Source of the DNA: Saccoglossus kowalevskii
Taxonomy: Eukaryota > Hemichordata > Enteropneusta > Harrimaniidae
Direction: 5' to 3'
Length of the DNA: 23,614 nt
Assembly (NCBI RefSeq): GCF_000003605.2
Contig: NW_003131853.1
Coordinates: 196,309-219,922 of the forward strand
Below the pieces are notes generated by a model. That model was not told the DNA's origin. It worked only from the letters and a program-made list of their open reading frames with translations, and ran no database searches. Below, one piece after another: positions 1 through 12,900 of the stretch; within the stretch, counting starts at the first letter, position 1, and each line of letters begins with the position of its first letter. A program made the translations under genes and the position numbers.

Positions 1-802
1 TTCAATATATCATACTTATCAGTCCGAGCAGCGTTTATTTATTTATAAACTAACACTTCATTGATTTCATTCTCTTTGAAAAGCTATAAGGATAATTTGT
101 AATTAAAATAAAATGTGTTTTATAATATTCTATGTACTAGAATGACATCATACTTTACAGAAATAAATATTTAGATATTTTATAAGTATACTGATCCCCA
201 ACAAGTAGTGAGTTAAAGGAAATTTTCCACCAGAGGGCATAGCACGTATGCCTGAATGGATCCCACTATTTTCAGCATTAAATTGTTACAAGTACACATA
301 AAGCACAATAATTGAGCATTAATATATTACAGTGGTTCTCAGTTATTCAGACAGTCAGTTGACAATACAGTTTATTGACAAACCTTCAGATCATTTCATT
401 ATCATACAAGACAAGGGGCAAAGTGTTTTTTTTTTTAAAAAGATACAAAGATGCAAGTTAGGCGACTTCAAACCAGCTACTTACAATACTTTGAAAGTAT
501 GCAATATTTTATTGTATGTATTCCACAAGTTGCAGAAGTGCAGTATCTAGAGACTGGAATCAAATCTACTCGGTAGTACATTATACATCATGTAGACCAT
601 ACCTATGAAATAGTGAGCTGTAGACAGCATGCCTGCCAATCAAATTGTGCTATCAAGTCTACCATGGCTTATGCTGAAGTTTTTTGAAAAGTTGCTAGCC
701 ATCTTGCAAACTGGCAGCCCGAATATAACCATCACAACTGCTACAATTCTTCATATCATGGCAGAACAGTATCTATTACACAGCTAATATACTGATACTC
801 AC
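1..802. other. Intron sequence 3' of the last visible exon
   Basis: AT-rich sequence with no open frame showing PIEZO similarity. I tested minus-strand candidates near 600-700 (an acceptor-like AACTTCAG and a GTATGG donor) and they hit stops. A small open frame on the + strand at 332-550 has no recognisable motif. The next PIEZO exon is probably left of the window. Confidence 0.6.
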
Positions 803-966
803 CATATCAGCTTTACGCAGTTCTGCTCTGTAAACCTTAAGTTTATATGCGACATAGCGATAATTAGCAGATGCTCTGTTGAAAAATGTAATAACCGCAT
901 CAAGACTTCGTAAAAATATCATCAAGCCAACAGTAATTGTATTACAGAATTTATCCCAGAGAGTAT
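803..966 (-). CDS. PIEZO: PIEZO exon 19: helix after the cytoplasmic loop
   Basis: The exon has 2 nt + 54 codons, acceptor TTCTCTCTTTAG and donor GTGAGT. It encodes TLWDKFCNTITVGLMIFLRS, then LDAVITFFNRASANYRYVAY and KLKVYRAELRKADM. It matches the FLW.L..A.VD..TRWL..FT......SDVL..ERYLL.QEL pattern of vertebrate PIEZO1. This is the last exon I can find before the left window edge. It ends on a complete codon, so the next exon should begin in phase 0. Confidence 0.9.
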
Positions 967-3900
967 CTAAAGAGAGAAACAACAATAAACAAGTATCAGT
1001 ACAGAAAAACTGTTGCACCCCTAATAGTAATAGTAATAGTATAGCTTGCTCCCACTTCATCTACAATCATGCATAAATGAAACTTTCAAAGCTTATGTAG
1101 TAGTACAGATATTAAAACACAACTATATGTATTTGAGAGAAATTATTAATTATTTATTTATTGATACCACATTTGCTCTATATACAAGCGCATCTCCAAT
1201 AGAAGTGCTATAAACCATTAAAATATTATATATTTTGACTTTAGAATCACTTCGGTAATTTACATAAGTGCATGCACTAAGAACAAATATGGTACATGTA
1301 ATTCACTGCAATATTATAATGCAAATTGGATAGAAACAACACATGTACACAGAACAAAGCAATGTACAATCCTATGCCTATGTCATAAAACCTGCCATGT
1401 ATTTTGGCAGTATGTTCTTGTCCACTGCTGAATACAGCTAGTCAAACAATCCGTTGCTAAGTTACTTGTTAAATCTGCAACATCTATCTTACCAGTATGC
1501 TGCTCTTTAGGCTGCTCAGTTTCATCATTTTCTTCTTCCTCATCTTCTTCTTCTAAAAGAGCTTCTTTCATTTCGGATTTTGAAGGCCCTGCACCATCGG
1601 TGGTGTCGCCTTCCTCTGGAGTTTGTGGGATGGAAGATGTGGGAAATGATTTGGGTGATTTGGGTGATTTGGGAGAAGATGGGGAAGATGGACTCCCAGG
1701 AGTTGATATGGTAAATGGTTCTGTAAAAACAGGAAAGTCATCATGTCTGAAATAATCTATATGTACATGCATTATGAAAACATTAATTACATAGAATATA
1801 TGAAACAAGATGAAAGTATGGGAAAAGGAAAAAAGATAAGAGCAGAATAAAAATGGAAGAATATACTAAAAGTCATAATAGAAAGATTCATGCAAACATA
1901 GCTATAGAGCAATAATATACCAAAATTTCTATGGGAAAATAAATGTAACCTCTAGAGAGATATATAATGTATACTAAATAAAATGTATGTAAGAGCATAA
2001 GCAATCTGCGCATGGGTGTTATTGTGTGTAACCTGTGCATAATAATGACCCTGTGACATCGCAGAGAGTTGAACTTTAAATACTCAGTTGGTCTACAACA
2101 TGATTCTCTTTGTTAAGCCAAGCCTTTCTATGGTCTATGAATATTTTATTGTCGTCAACTAATGAAACTATTTCTAAGAATGCATATAAAATTTATTATC
2201 ATTATTTTTACGTTCCATTGACACACCTTGGCCCCTTGACTGATTATTTATTTATTTCATTAAATTGCCAAATGTGCTTTGAAACAAAAACACTCAACAG
2301 AGAAAACAGACTATTAAATAATTACTTGTTATTGTTTTGTTTTTTAATTTGAAACTCTGCCAATCCAACACTTGCACAGGCACACTCATTGCTTCAATAG
2401 AAGTTCATAAAAACATGGTTACATGGTATAGTAATCATTAAAATTCAGTATCGTCAAAGTCATCTGTGATTGAATATCAGATGTCATGTTTTGTAGAAAT
2501 TGTCACTGGTATGTTGTGTTGTAATCTCCAGTAGGAATTACCTGGAGATGTAAGGTTATCTTTCAGATAAATAGGTTATTAAATACAAGAGACTTCATAT
2601 GAAAGTATGGTAAACAAAAATATGATAAATAATTAAAACTGAAAGTTTCCCAAATAAATATTATACCGTAATATAGAAATAGAGCTAGAAAATAAATACA
2701 TTAAAATGATAGGTACAAGTTGATGTGGGGAAAGTGGAGAATCCATAAAACAGGACGGGTGAAATCTTGGGACACTATTCATCTGTTCTTAGAACACAGT
2801 GAATGTGCAACTTGTATGCAACATATAGATATCTCTTAGCAGAATTGCTAATAATCACGATCATAACATGTGTGGTTAGAGAAGTGACAGGTATGAGTAA
2901 CAACAATTATTTTAAATAATGACCAATAATGTCTTGTAATCACGTGGCATGGGAAGAGACTACCCAGTTTCAAAAATTCAACCATGAGATGACTCATATT
3001 GAACATACCCTCATCTTCAGTCGTTGGCAATCCAGCTACAGTTCTGCGTCTCATTTTACCATCACTTTCATCAACTTGAGATAGCGATCTCTTTATCGCT
3101 CTCTCTTTCTTAATAGTTTTCTTGGTTCCCTCAGTTATAGCAGAATATGCCAACTATATAGTAAAAAATAAAATAATATAATGAATGAACAAGAAGATAA
3201 GTGTAATTAGACACTTTATGAGGTACAGCCATGCACTATCTAATTACACAATGTGACATATATTTCAGTATTACATTCAGTTCACATTAATTTAACACAC
3301 TGTCTATTGACACCATTTATTTTGGCTATTCATGGAGGCTTTCAGCAGGTGATGTGTCACTCATACACAGTCAATCACTAATATTTGTGCATTATTTTAC
3401 TATTACTGATTACCTCTATGGGACCAGCTTTCTTTGGTGTTTTACTATCTCCATCTTCGTCCTCAGAAGAATCATAATCGCTCATATCCTCATCACTCTC
3501 ATCTTCCCAGAGATACTTATCACCACCTCTGATTGCTGAGTGAATACAAAGAACACAAGACTTGGTCAATTATTTTAATATTTGTTGTTCACATTTTAGT
3601 ACACCAAGTAGAAAGACAAAATAAAGAATTGATCAGCATCATGATAACACTCAAAATAGATCTCAGTAAAAACCATTGAATTTCATATTTTGAGAGTAAT
3701 AAACAATGATCACATAGTAGAACTGCACATAATAAATAGAAAATGTATTATATGTATAAAAACTTCCAATACAGAAAAATTGAGTAATTAAAAATTCATG
3801 TAAAAGTTCGTTATCATAAAATACTCAATTATTAAAGCAGCATTGTGTTTATGAAAAAGCAAGGAGAGAAACGTATTGTATTTCATGATGAAATGAAGAA

Positions 3901-6900
3901 AAAAAAAGGAAAGCGAAAAGCACCTAACAAGAATTTACTTACTTTTCTTTCTTCTTCCCCCGAGGAAGAATTCGCTTTCTTCTATTATAAAATACCACCA
4001 CCAACAATTTACAGTCTGATTTGATGTGTTTTAATGTTTTTACATGCAATGTGTTTTAGTATTGTGATTTCCAGGAAAGAGAAGGGATAGAATGGGAATA
4101 GCGATGTACTAGTGGTAAACTGGACTCAATGAAGTGTCTCAGAATTTCAAATATGATCTGATCACATAACACACTTTACTGGTTCTTTGAGAAAATGTGT
4201 TTAACAATCACATCCCACAGCTAGTTAATAACAAATTCTGTTAGTTTAAAATAAAAAAAAATATTTTGTAACTTTTACTAAAAATGCTTGACCCTGTCAC
4301 TGAACCAGTTCACCAAAAAGGGTGTGAAACTAAATGCTGCATGAAGTATTTGAATAAAGCTGACAGAAATGCACAGTAAAAAGAAATCACAGGAAATAAA
4401 AAAGAAAGACACGTTGAGATGAATGTCTGATGTATGAATTCATGACATACTTGAATACAAATAAGAAATAAATAACATAGAATAGTGAAGAAACAATATT
4501 GCATACAGCATTTTCCTTGAAGAACTGATGTACAAACATAGTTGAACTCTGGTAACCTTGCCCTTTGTTATATAATATAATTCCCTTTATCATAGTTTGT
4601 TTCAATATAAATATGCATTGTCATAATTAATTTTGAATACAAACAAGTTTTGGGGTTGAAACAGCTGTGGAAAAGCATTCTACCAAACATCCTTGATTGA
4701 TGTAAATATCTTACAAAAACATTGGTGCCTAAAAAACACGTTACAAGCTCTGCTTTGTATGCAAATCAACTAATTAGTTAGTTAGCGTCCAGTGGAAAGA
4801 GAAGTCAACAGTACTTTTGCCTCCTGAGAATCTACATCTTCAAACACTGCGTTTTGTAGTTAGTTTTATAAAAGCTCTATAATTCTGTTCTAATAGCTGA
4901 AACAAATTTCTGTGAATTTTGATTTATATACTTCAACAAAAAAATGTTTTGTCGAATGAACTGTTTGTCAAATACAGAATACATAATTTTGAGTACAATT
5001 TTCCTTTCAAAATGTGGATGCAAAGTTTTACTTTTTATGTATTTTTGGATTGTTTTTGTTTTGATAACTTTGACTACTAAACAGATTGTCTATTGATTTC
5101 AGATTTTGATCAAACGTTTGGCACCCAATTCATAGAAGTGCTTATATCGATTATCTGATATCTTGTTTTCTGTTAAAATTTTATTGGTAGTTTTGCAAAT
5201 GTGTATCTGACTGTGTAACAAATCTCTCCATGAGTTGGCATTAAAACCCAGTCTAGTATTACAAAATAAATGAACACATACAACAATGCATATTCCCAGT
5301 GAAAGTGTATCACCAGTGATCAGTCAAGTAGAAACTGTCAAATATTTTATCAGATTTTCTTAATTTTTGCATGATATTTTCACACAGGACAATTGTGGTT
5401 CATACTTAGAGAAGATTTTATACTGATGAATTAGGTGACCAAGTTTGAACAAATTTGGAATAGAAATAGAAATTGTGCACACAATAAGAATTATTAATGA
5501 TGACACCGACAACAACGACAACAGACAATTTTCCCTTAATATACCTTTCCCTTCCATCTTTGATGATATGGGCAAGGTAAAAATGTTTTCTTTGCAAAGA
5601 ATATACAATAGCACAGAAGAAAAGGCGTAATAGAATATTTAAAAGTGTTTTGAGTGTAAGTGTGAGTGATTATAAATATTGTGTAGATAAAGTATTGGGC
5701 TCCTATCCACCATAAATACACTAATTTAGGCATTAGGGAAGAGTGTCACAAACTGTTGAAAGCTTACAGTCAACATAAAAAATATTGGCATTTCCACATG
5801 ATAACTCAGCAATCTTATTATGCATTGGTTTTAATTCTGTTGGTATAACAAAAGTAAAGTCTAAAAGAATGCATGAATGCATTGTTTTAGTAGCAAATGA
5901 TCACGATAGTGTAATGGTCATGCTCAAGTCAATAAGTTACTTGTTTTTGAGGTGTTGCAAATGCTGATTATTACTCAATTGTGATTATAATAATGTACAA
6001 AAATCTATTTGTTGGTTTGTTATGAAAGGCAAGTAAAATTCAACTTTCACCGTGGGCGAATGTTTTTGGTTGCTCGATGTGATACATTATCTACCATGTT
6101 TTTTCCCATACTTGACCTGAAACTGTGTCATACTATTAACCACTCAGAATACTGGATGGTGTCAGACAAGATGTTCAAAAATTATGCCTATATTAGAGTA
6201 TTTACTGTATTATTAGTGTGTGTGTAATATAGATACTGACTTGTTCAGCCACACATTAACTTACCGTCATGCAATGTTACAGTATTAGTCAAATTATTAT
6301 ATTATTGGTACATATTAATCTGTATACTCACATGCACACCAGCAAGCACCTGGGTGCTAATCTAGTCCATACCAATTAGTTTCTAATTTATGAATTAGCA
6401 GCAAAACACAAAATAAAAACAACAGACATACCTGCAAAATGTTCTGTAAATTCCATGCCATCTTTGCCTCTTAACTTAGCTTGCTTTTTTTTCACTCTCT
6501 CAATTCTGTGAACAGATAATGAAAAGACTGATAAAGTGATAATGCATATTAAAAAGAATATATTCTCAATAAGTCATTGTAAACACATCAACCCAAAAGA
6601 ATGTGATACACATACTACAGAAACCACTAAAACTGTATTTTCTACCATTGAGTCACCCTGCTGAGTAACTGCCAGGCCTGATAAATTGGTTGCTGCAGCA
6701 AAAAACAAGTCATTACCAATGACATAGTCCCCATCATGTTTTTAGTGACTTTGTCAAACAATGAAAAACTTAGTCTGATTATGTTTAAATATTGGAATAG
6801 TATTTAGTATATTAACTACAAATGTGCATGAAACAGGTATAACGATTAAGTTTGAATGAAATTGGTCAAGGCATGCCCCAGACTGTTAATGACATGTCCA

Positions 6901-9900
6901 ATTGTTGATTTTTAGGACAATTAATGGCTGACAGTTGAAGGTCAACAAAATAAAACAAAGTGATATTCACATGTATCATGACTTGTAATGTACCAACTTT
7001 GAAAACAACAACATTTAACCCATGATATCTTGGCTTTGTGCTAAATTTAAACCCAATCTGTAAAATCATCTCTGTAAAATGGGCAGAACACTCATAAAAA
7101 AAAAAAAAAATGGCCACCAGTCGGCTATTTTGAATTGAATCACGCAAAAAAAAAATGAAGTGCATCAGTAACCCACTATGACTAATGTCAATGCCAAGTT
7201 TGATTGAAATCAGTGAAGGCATGTTGATGAAATGTTTGAATTTTGTGATTTATTTTGTTTTTGACGAAAATGGCTGCCATTTGGCTAAATTTTGATAAAA
7301 ACGAAAAATAACTGAACACAACATTCAACCCTTTATATCAAATTTAACACAAATCTGGACAATCATCTCTGTAAAATAAGCAGAACACTTGTAAAAAACA
7401 AAATGCCCACCAGTCCGCCATTTTGAATTGAATCACGTGTGTCAGTAACCCACCATGACTGATGTCAATGTCAAGTTTGAATGAAATTGGTCAAGGCATG
7501 TCCAAGAAACGGTTGATGACACGTCCAAATGTTGATTTTTGGCCACCACTGAGTTAAAGGTCAACAAATTAAAAATAAATCAATGTGCACACGCCTCCCA
7601 TTATGGCTTCTCTTTGTACTAACTTTGAAAAATCTGTCCAGGCATCTCTGAGAAATGACGAACGAACGGCTCCCAAAACATAACTCCCTGTGTCAGACTA
7701 CGAACCTGGATCATTTTGGTTCATTTAAATATATGAACAGGGGCTAAAAACTTATGTGCATCAATAACACACCATGTTTCATGTTCATACAAAGTATGAA
7801 GCAGGAAGTAATCTTACTTACTTGCGTCTAATTTTTCTCAGTGTTGCCTCTTCCTGTGATTTTCTAGTCTTCACTTCATATGCAAGTTGCTGATTAATTA
7901 GAACTGCTCCCCTGTAAAACAGAAAATCAAAACAAAGACATCAATCAAGACCAGCCTTGTAGCTACAGCATTTTTGTTCTCATTTCACTCACACATTATA
8001 CTGACAATAATGTCTCTATTGAGATTGCTACATGTATCATTTTTTTCAATACAAGTGCATGTGTATATACTGCAATTTAGACACACCTTGCTGCCATGGT
8101 ATTTTGTTCTTTCACTTCTTCCACAATATACTGGAAATAATGACATGTGAATATCCTTTTCTGTAGAAGTAGAAAGGCAAACAGTACTCCATCCCAACTC
8201 ATACCAGCTTGATCCACAGGAACTTCACAATCAGGACTGTCATAAACATCTAACAGATACAAAATAATACAGCACACACAGAACATAACAGATTTGTGTA
8301 ATATTTTGCATTGGTTCGAAGCCTTTGAGAAATATTAAAGTACCTGGTAAATATGCATGGATTTTATCACCAAACTAATCAGTATAAACTAATTGTAGAA
8401 AAAAGATTAAAGATTCTATAAACTAAAGCTTTGCCTTATGACATGACATATATGTGACTTACATATAACTGATGAGCAAATCCAACAACGGAATAACAAT
8501 AAGTAGAAGTAATACAAAATAATAAGAGTTAATTGAATAAAACAAAGTGGAGCTATATCAGTGATGAAAATATATTCTATGAGTGAATTTGAATGTGCTA
8601 CAGTCGTCGCATCAGGTGATGTTCGATATGGGACCCATAGAGACATATTATCAGAGCTACATCACAGAACGTTCTGTGTTGCTAAGACGCACAACAGTGT
8701 ACAATGTATTTCTATGGGCTCTGCATGAGCTGCTGTGGAACACCAGTTGAAGAGCAGATAAAAACGACTGTTTTATTACAGTAAAATCTGTATTAGAAGC
8801 TGCAACAGATGTAGAATGCAACAGAGGGGAAGTGACTTCTATTAGAGCATTTACACATATGACAAAATGGTGATTGTTTGGTATTCAATTGAATGGGTGC
8901 GGCTTCTATAAGGGATGCAGCTTCTAATACAGATTATAACAGTACGGTTCTAATACAGCTTATTAGGGTAATTACGAGATTCATTCATCCAGAGGTTAGA
9001 ATTTTTGTATAATATATTATATTCCTAAAAAAAAGTAATATAACGAGCCATGCATGGCACAGTCCCTGTTAGTTATCAAATCTAAATTATATAGTTTTGT
9101 TTATAGTAATATAGTACAAGTACTTGTCCATATTGAGAGATATTGCACTGAAACAGCATTAATTGAAACAAAATGGCTACCGGTCTGCCATTTTGAATCA
9201 AGTCGTCAAAACCAATACATCTGTATATCTATGACATGATGTAAAATGAATAGATAAAATTTGAACATCAGTCAAAGATGTCAGCGATATGGCTCTAGAA
9301 TCGCATTCAATAAAACTGGCATAGCCGGCAGTCGGCCATTTTGAATCTTATCTGAAAAACAAAATGACGTGCATCATAGTCCCATAATGTCAAATGCATG
9401 TACCAAGTTTGAACATAATCCATCTGTAACAGCCAAGAAATGCTTGATTTTGATGATTTTCATTACAAAAATGGCTGCCATTCGGCCATTTTGAATCAGA
9501 TCATGAAACAAATTGATGTACATATGTATGATAATATGTATGATGTATGTGTAAAGTTTGAATGAAATCGGTGTGTCTAAGATACAGGTTCGAGAGCATA
9601 CACGGACGCACAGAGGTCAATCCACAAGGCGCTGTTTTCAGACTGCGTTTGAGCAGGGACTAAATATATGAGGATGACATGCAAATTAGGATAATTTCAT
9701 TTCAGATTCGATGCACATTCAAAGGCATGCCATAATGCAAAAATAACTGCAGATCAGTCTTCCAAATGATTTTCTATTCAAAGTGTTCCACAACTTGTCT
9801 ATCTATACAAATTACACAAATGGCTCCAAGCAATCAATGTAATTACTTACCTGGTTTATAGCCTTCATGAAGACATACTAGACTCAATAATTGGATCAAC

Positions 9901-12900
9901 CAACATAGGTTTGAATAGAACCTCTCTATATACACACAGGCAACCACTTGGAGACATGCTTTGACAAAAATCACAGCAACGTTATACATCATAATCACAT
10001 TCCATCTGTATAAATATGAATAAATTCAAGTAAGATTACAACATATGAATATGGACAAGTGGTGTTTCATTCTAAAATGGCTGTGGAAGGGCATATAAGG
10101 TATTATTTATAATACATCTGACATCAAAAATAATAGATTTCATACGCCTGTAAAATAACAGTACGCACATGTTCAAAAGTGTTACACATGCATTTGAATA
10201 ACATCCTTGTGTGTCACATTTATGTCACATTTGAACATTTGCTTTTGTTTACATCGGGTGCAGTGTGTGACAAAAATAGAATCTTGTCACTGAATGCTAA
10301 TGTTTGCATATCGCAAAAAGTTTCTCTCAGTAAATTATTTCTACAATCAGGTAAAAAAAAGTAATAAGGTTATCATGAGAACATCGCAAAGTATGCATTC
10401 AGGCAGTATGAGAATGCATCTTCCTTTGCAACTCGCAGGTTGATACTACCTTCGTACATACCTTGCTGTATTTCACTATACTTTAGGTTAAAAACAGGTG
10501 AACAGTTACAAGGTTCCTACCCCCCGTAATGCAAACATGCGATACTTGTCTAATAATTAAATGAAACATATAGTGGCAAACAAACACATGATGTAAATGC
10601 ACACTATAGAATGATAATAGGCAATAATACAGATTAATTTTTTGCAAAACAACTTACGCTTTGAGTAATGTTGGTCTTGGTTTGAGGAGATAGTCTTGTC
10701 CATACCACATAAAAAAGAAGCACAGTCCGAGATAGCCGAGACAGAATATGCTTACCAATGATGTACCCGCTAAGAAGACCATAGCTAAAGTTACCCACAG
10801 TGTGTAATTAAACAAACCATTCTTGATTAAATCCAAGAAAGTCCTGAAATTATAAACACAATTATGAGGTTTGAATGAAATGAAAAATGCCAATTAGATA
10901 CAGTATACACCATGCAAACTGTGTTATGTTGAAATCTTACTTGTTGTTCATAAAGTTTGGCACTGGATTGTCTTCTACAGGATATTCCCTATCAACCATT
11001 TCATTATCACCACCTCCATACTGATCACCAATCTTCTTTTCCACACGAAACACTTGCCATTGCAAACAGACAAATAGCAGTTGGAAGAAGTCAGCTGTCA
11101 AAATAAAAACAAACTTTTTATTTCACTGGAGAAAACTAGGCAAAATTTATTCTGTACACAGAATTAGACTGAATGTCATTAATTATAAAAAACAAGCAGC
11201 CGGTAGGCTGAGATAGCTCCACTGTTAGTAATGCACATTTCAATTAGAGAACAGAAGATATCATTAGAAAATGAACAATATGTATACCGGTAGTATCAAA
11301 GCAATGGGACTTGCTGTTTTCAACAAGAATTCAAAAATATCACTTTTCACCAAAAATAATCAGCAAAATTAGATAATTGAAGATATCACCACGAAATTAA
11401 CAAATCTGAGAGAGGTCCACATGTAGTACCTATATATGTGATATCAAAGCAATTGGACTTGCGGTTTTTAACAAGAAGTTGAAAATATCACTTTTTACCA
11501 AAAATTACAAAAATATTCACCAAAATTAGAGAATTGAAGATATCATTACAAAATGAACAAATCTGAGAGAGGTCCACATGTAGTACCTATATATGTAATA
11601 TGAAAGCAATTGGACTTGCGGTTTTTAACAAGAAGTTGAAAATATCACTTTTCACCAAAATTGACAAAAATATATTCACCAAAATTAGAGAATTGAAGAT
11701 ATCATCATGAAATGAACAAATCTGAGAGAGGTCTACCCTAGGTACATATACACAAAGTATCAAAGCATTCAGGCTAGTAGTTTTCAAGAAGAAGTCGAAC
11801 AAGCAGCCTGTCGGCTGAGATAGCTCCGCTGTTAGCAATGCACATGGCAATTAAAGAACAGAAGATATCATGAGAAAATGAACAAATCTGAGAGAGGTAT
11901 ACATGTAGTACCTATATGTATAATATATCAAAGCAATTGGACTTGCGGTTTTCAACAAGAAGTCGAAAATATCACTTTTTACCAAAAATGACAAAAATAT
12001 TCACCAAAATTAGAGAATTAAAGATATCATTACAAAATGAACAAATCTGAGAGAGGTCCACATGTAGTACCTATATATGTAATATCAAAGCAATTGGACT
12101 TGGGTTTTTAACAAGAAGTCGAAAATATCACTTTTTACCAAAAATTACAAAAATATTCACCAAAATTAGAGAATTAAAGATATCATTACAAAATGAACAA
12201 ATCTGGAGAGAGGTCCACATGTAGTACCTATATATGTAATATCAAAGCAATTGGACTTGCGGTTTTTAACAAGAAGTTGAAAATATCACTTTTTACCAAA
12301 AATGACAAAAATATTCACCAAAATTAGAGAATTAAAGATATCATTACAAAATGAACAAATCTGAGAGAGGTCCACATGTAGTACCTATATATGTAATATC
12401 AAAGCAATTGGACTTGCGGTTTTTAACAAGAAGTCGAAAATATCACTTTTTACCAAAAATNNNNNNNNNNNNNNNNNNNNNNNNNNNNNNNNNNNNNNNN
12501 NNNNNNNNNNGACAAAAATATTCACCAAAATTAGAGAATTGAGATATCATTACAAAATGAACAAATCTGAGAGAGGTCCACATGTAGTACCTATATATGT
12601 AATATCAAAGCAATTGGACTTGCGGTTTTTAACAAGAAGTGAAAATATCACTTTTTACCAAAAATGACAAAAATATTCACCAAAATTAGAGAATTGAAGA
12701 TATCATCATGAAATGAACAAATCTGAGAGAAGTCTACCCAAGGTACATATACATTAAGTATCAAAGCATTCAGGCTTTTAGTTTTCAAGAAGAAGTCGAA
12801 AAAGTAAAACATTGACACGGACGACGACGGACAATCACTCATATGATAAGCTCCGCTCGACAAAGTCGACAGCGGAGCTAAAAAGTAAAACATTGACACG

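Noticed and set aside
600-700. Possible further PIEZO exon left of exon 19
   Set aside because: Acceptor-like AACTTCAG and donor-like GTATGG occur, but the phase-0 reading between them meets a TAG within five codons.
6866-7222. 118-codon minus-strand open frame
   Set aside because: Lies wholly in a dispersed repeat, with a poly-A-derived Phe run and no domain or splice support.
8300-8340. GGTTCGAAGCC resembling a tRNA T-arm
   Set aside because: No acceptor stem, A-box or anticodon arm at the expected distance on either strand.
11587-11850. Minus-strand open frame of 87 codons, with relatives at 23210-23392
   Set aside because: Antisense of the element 5' end and core units; present only where the repeat is present.
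12351-12542. Open frame spanning the N run
   Set aside because: Artefact of translating unknown bases within tandem repeats.
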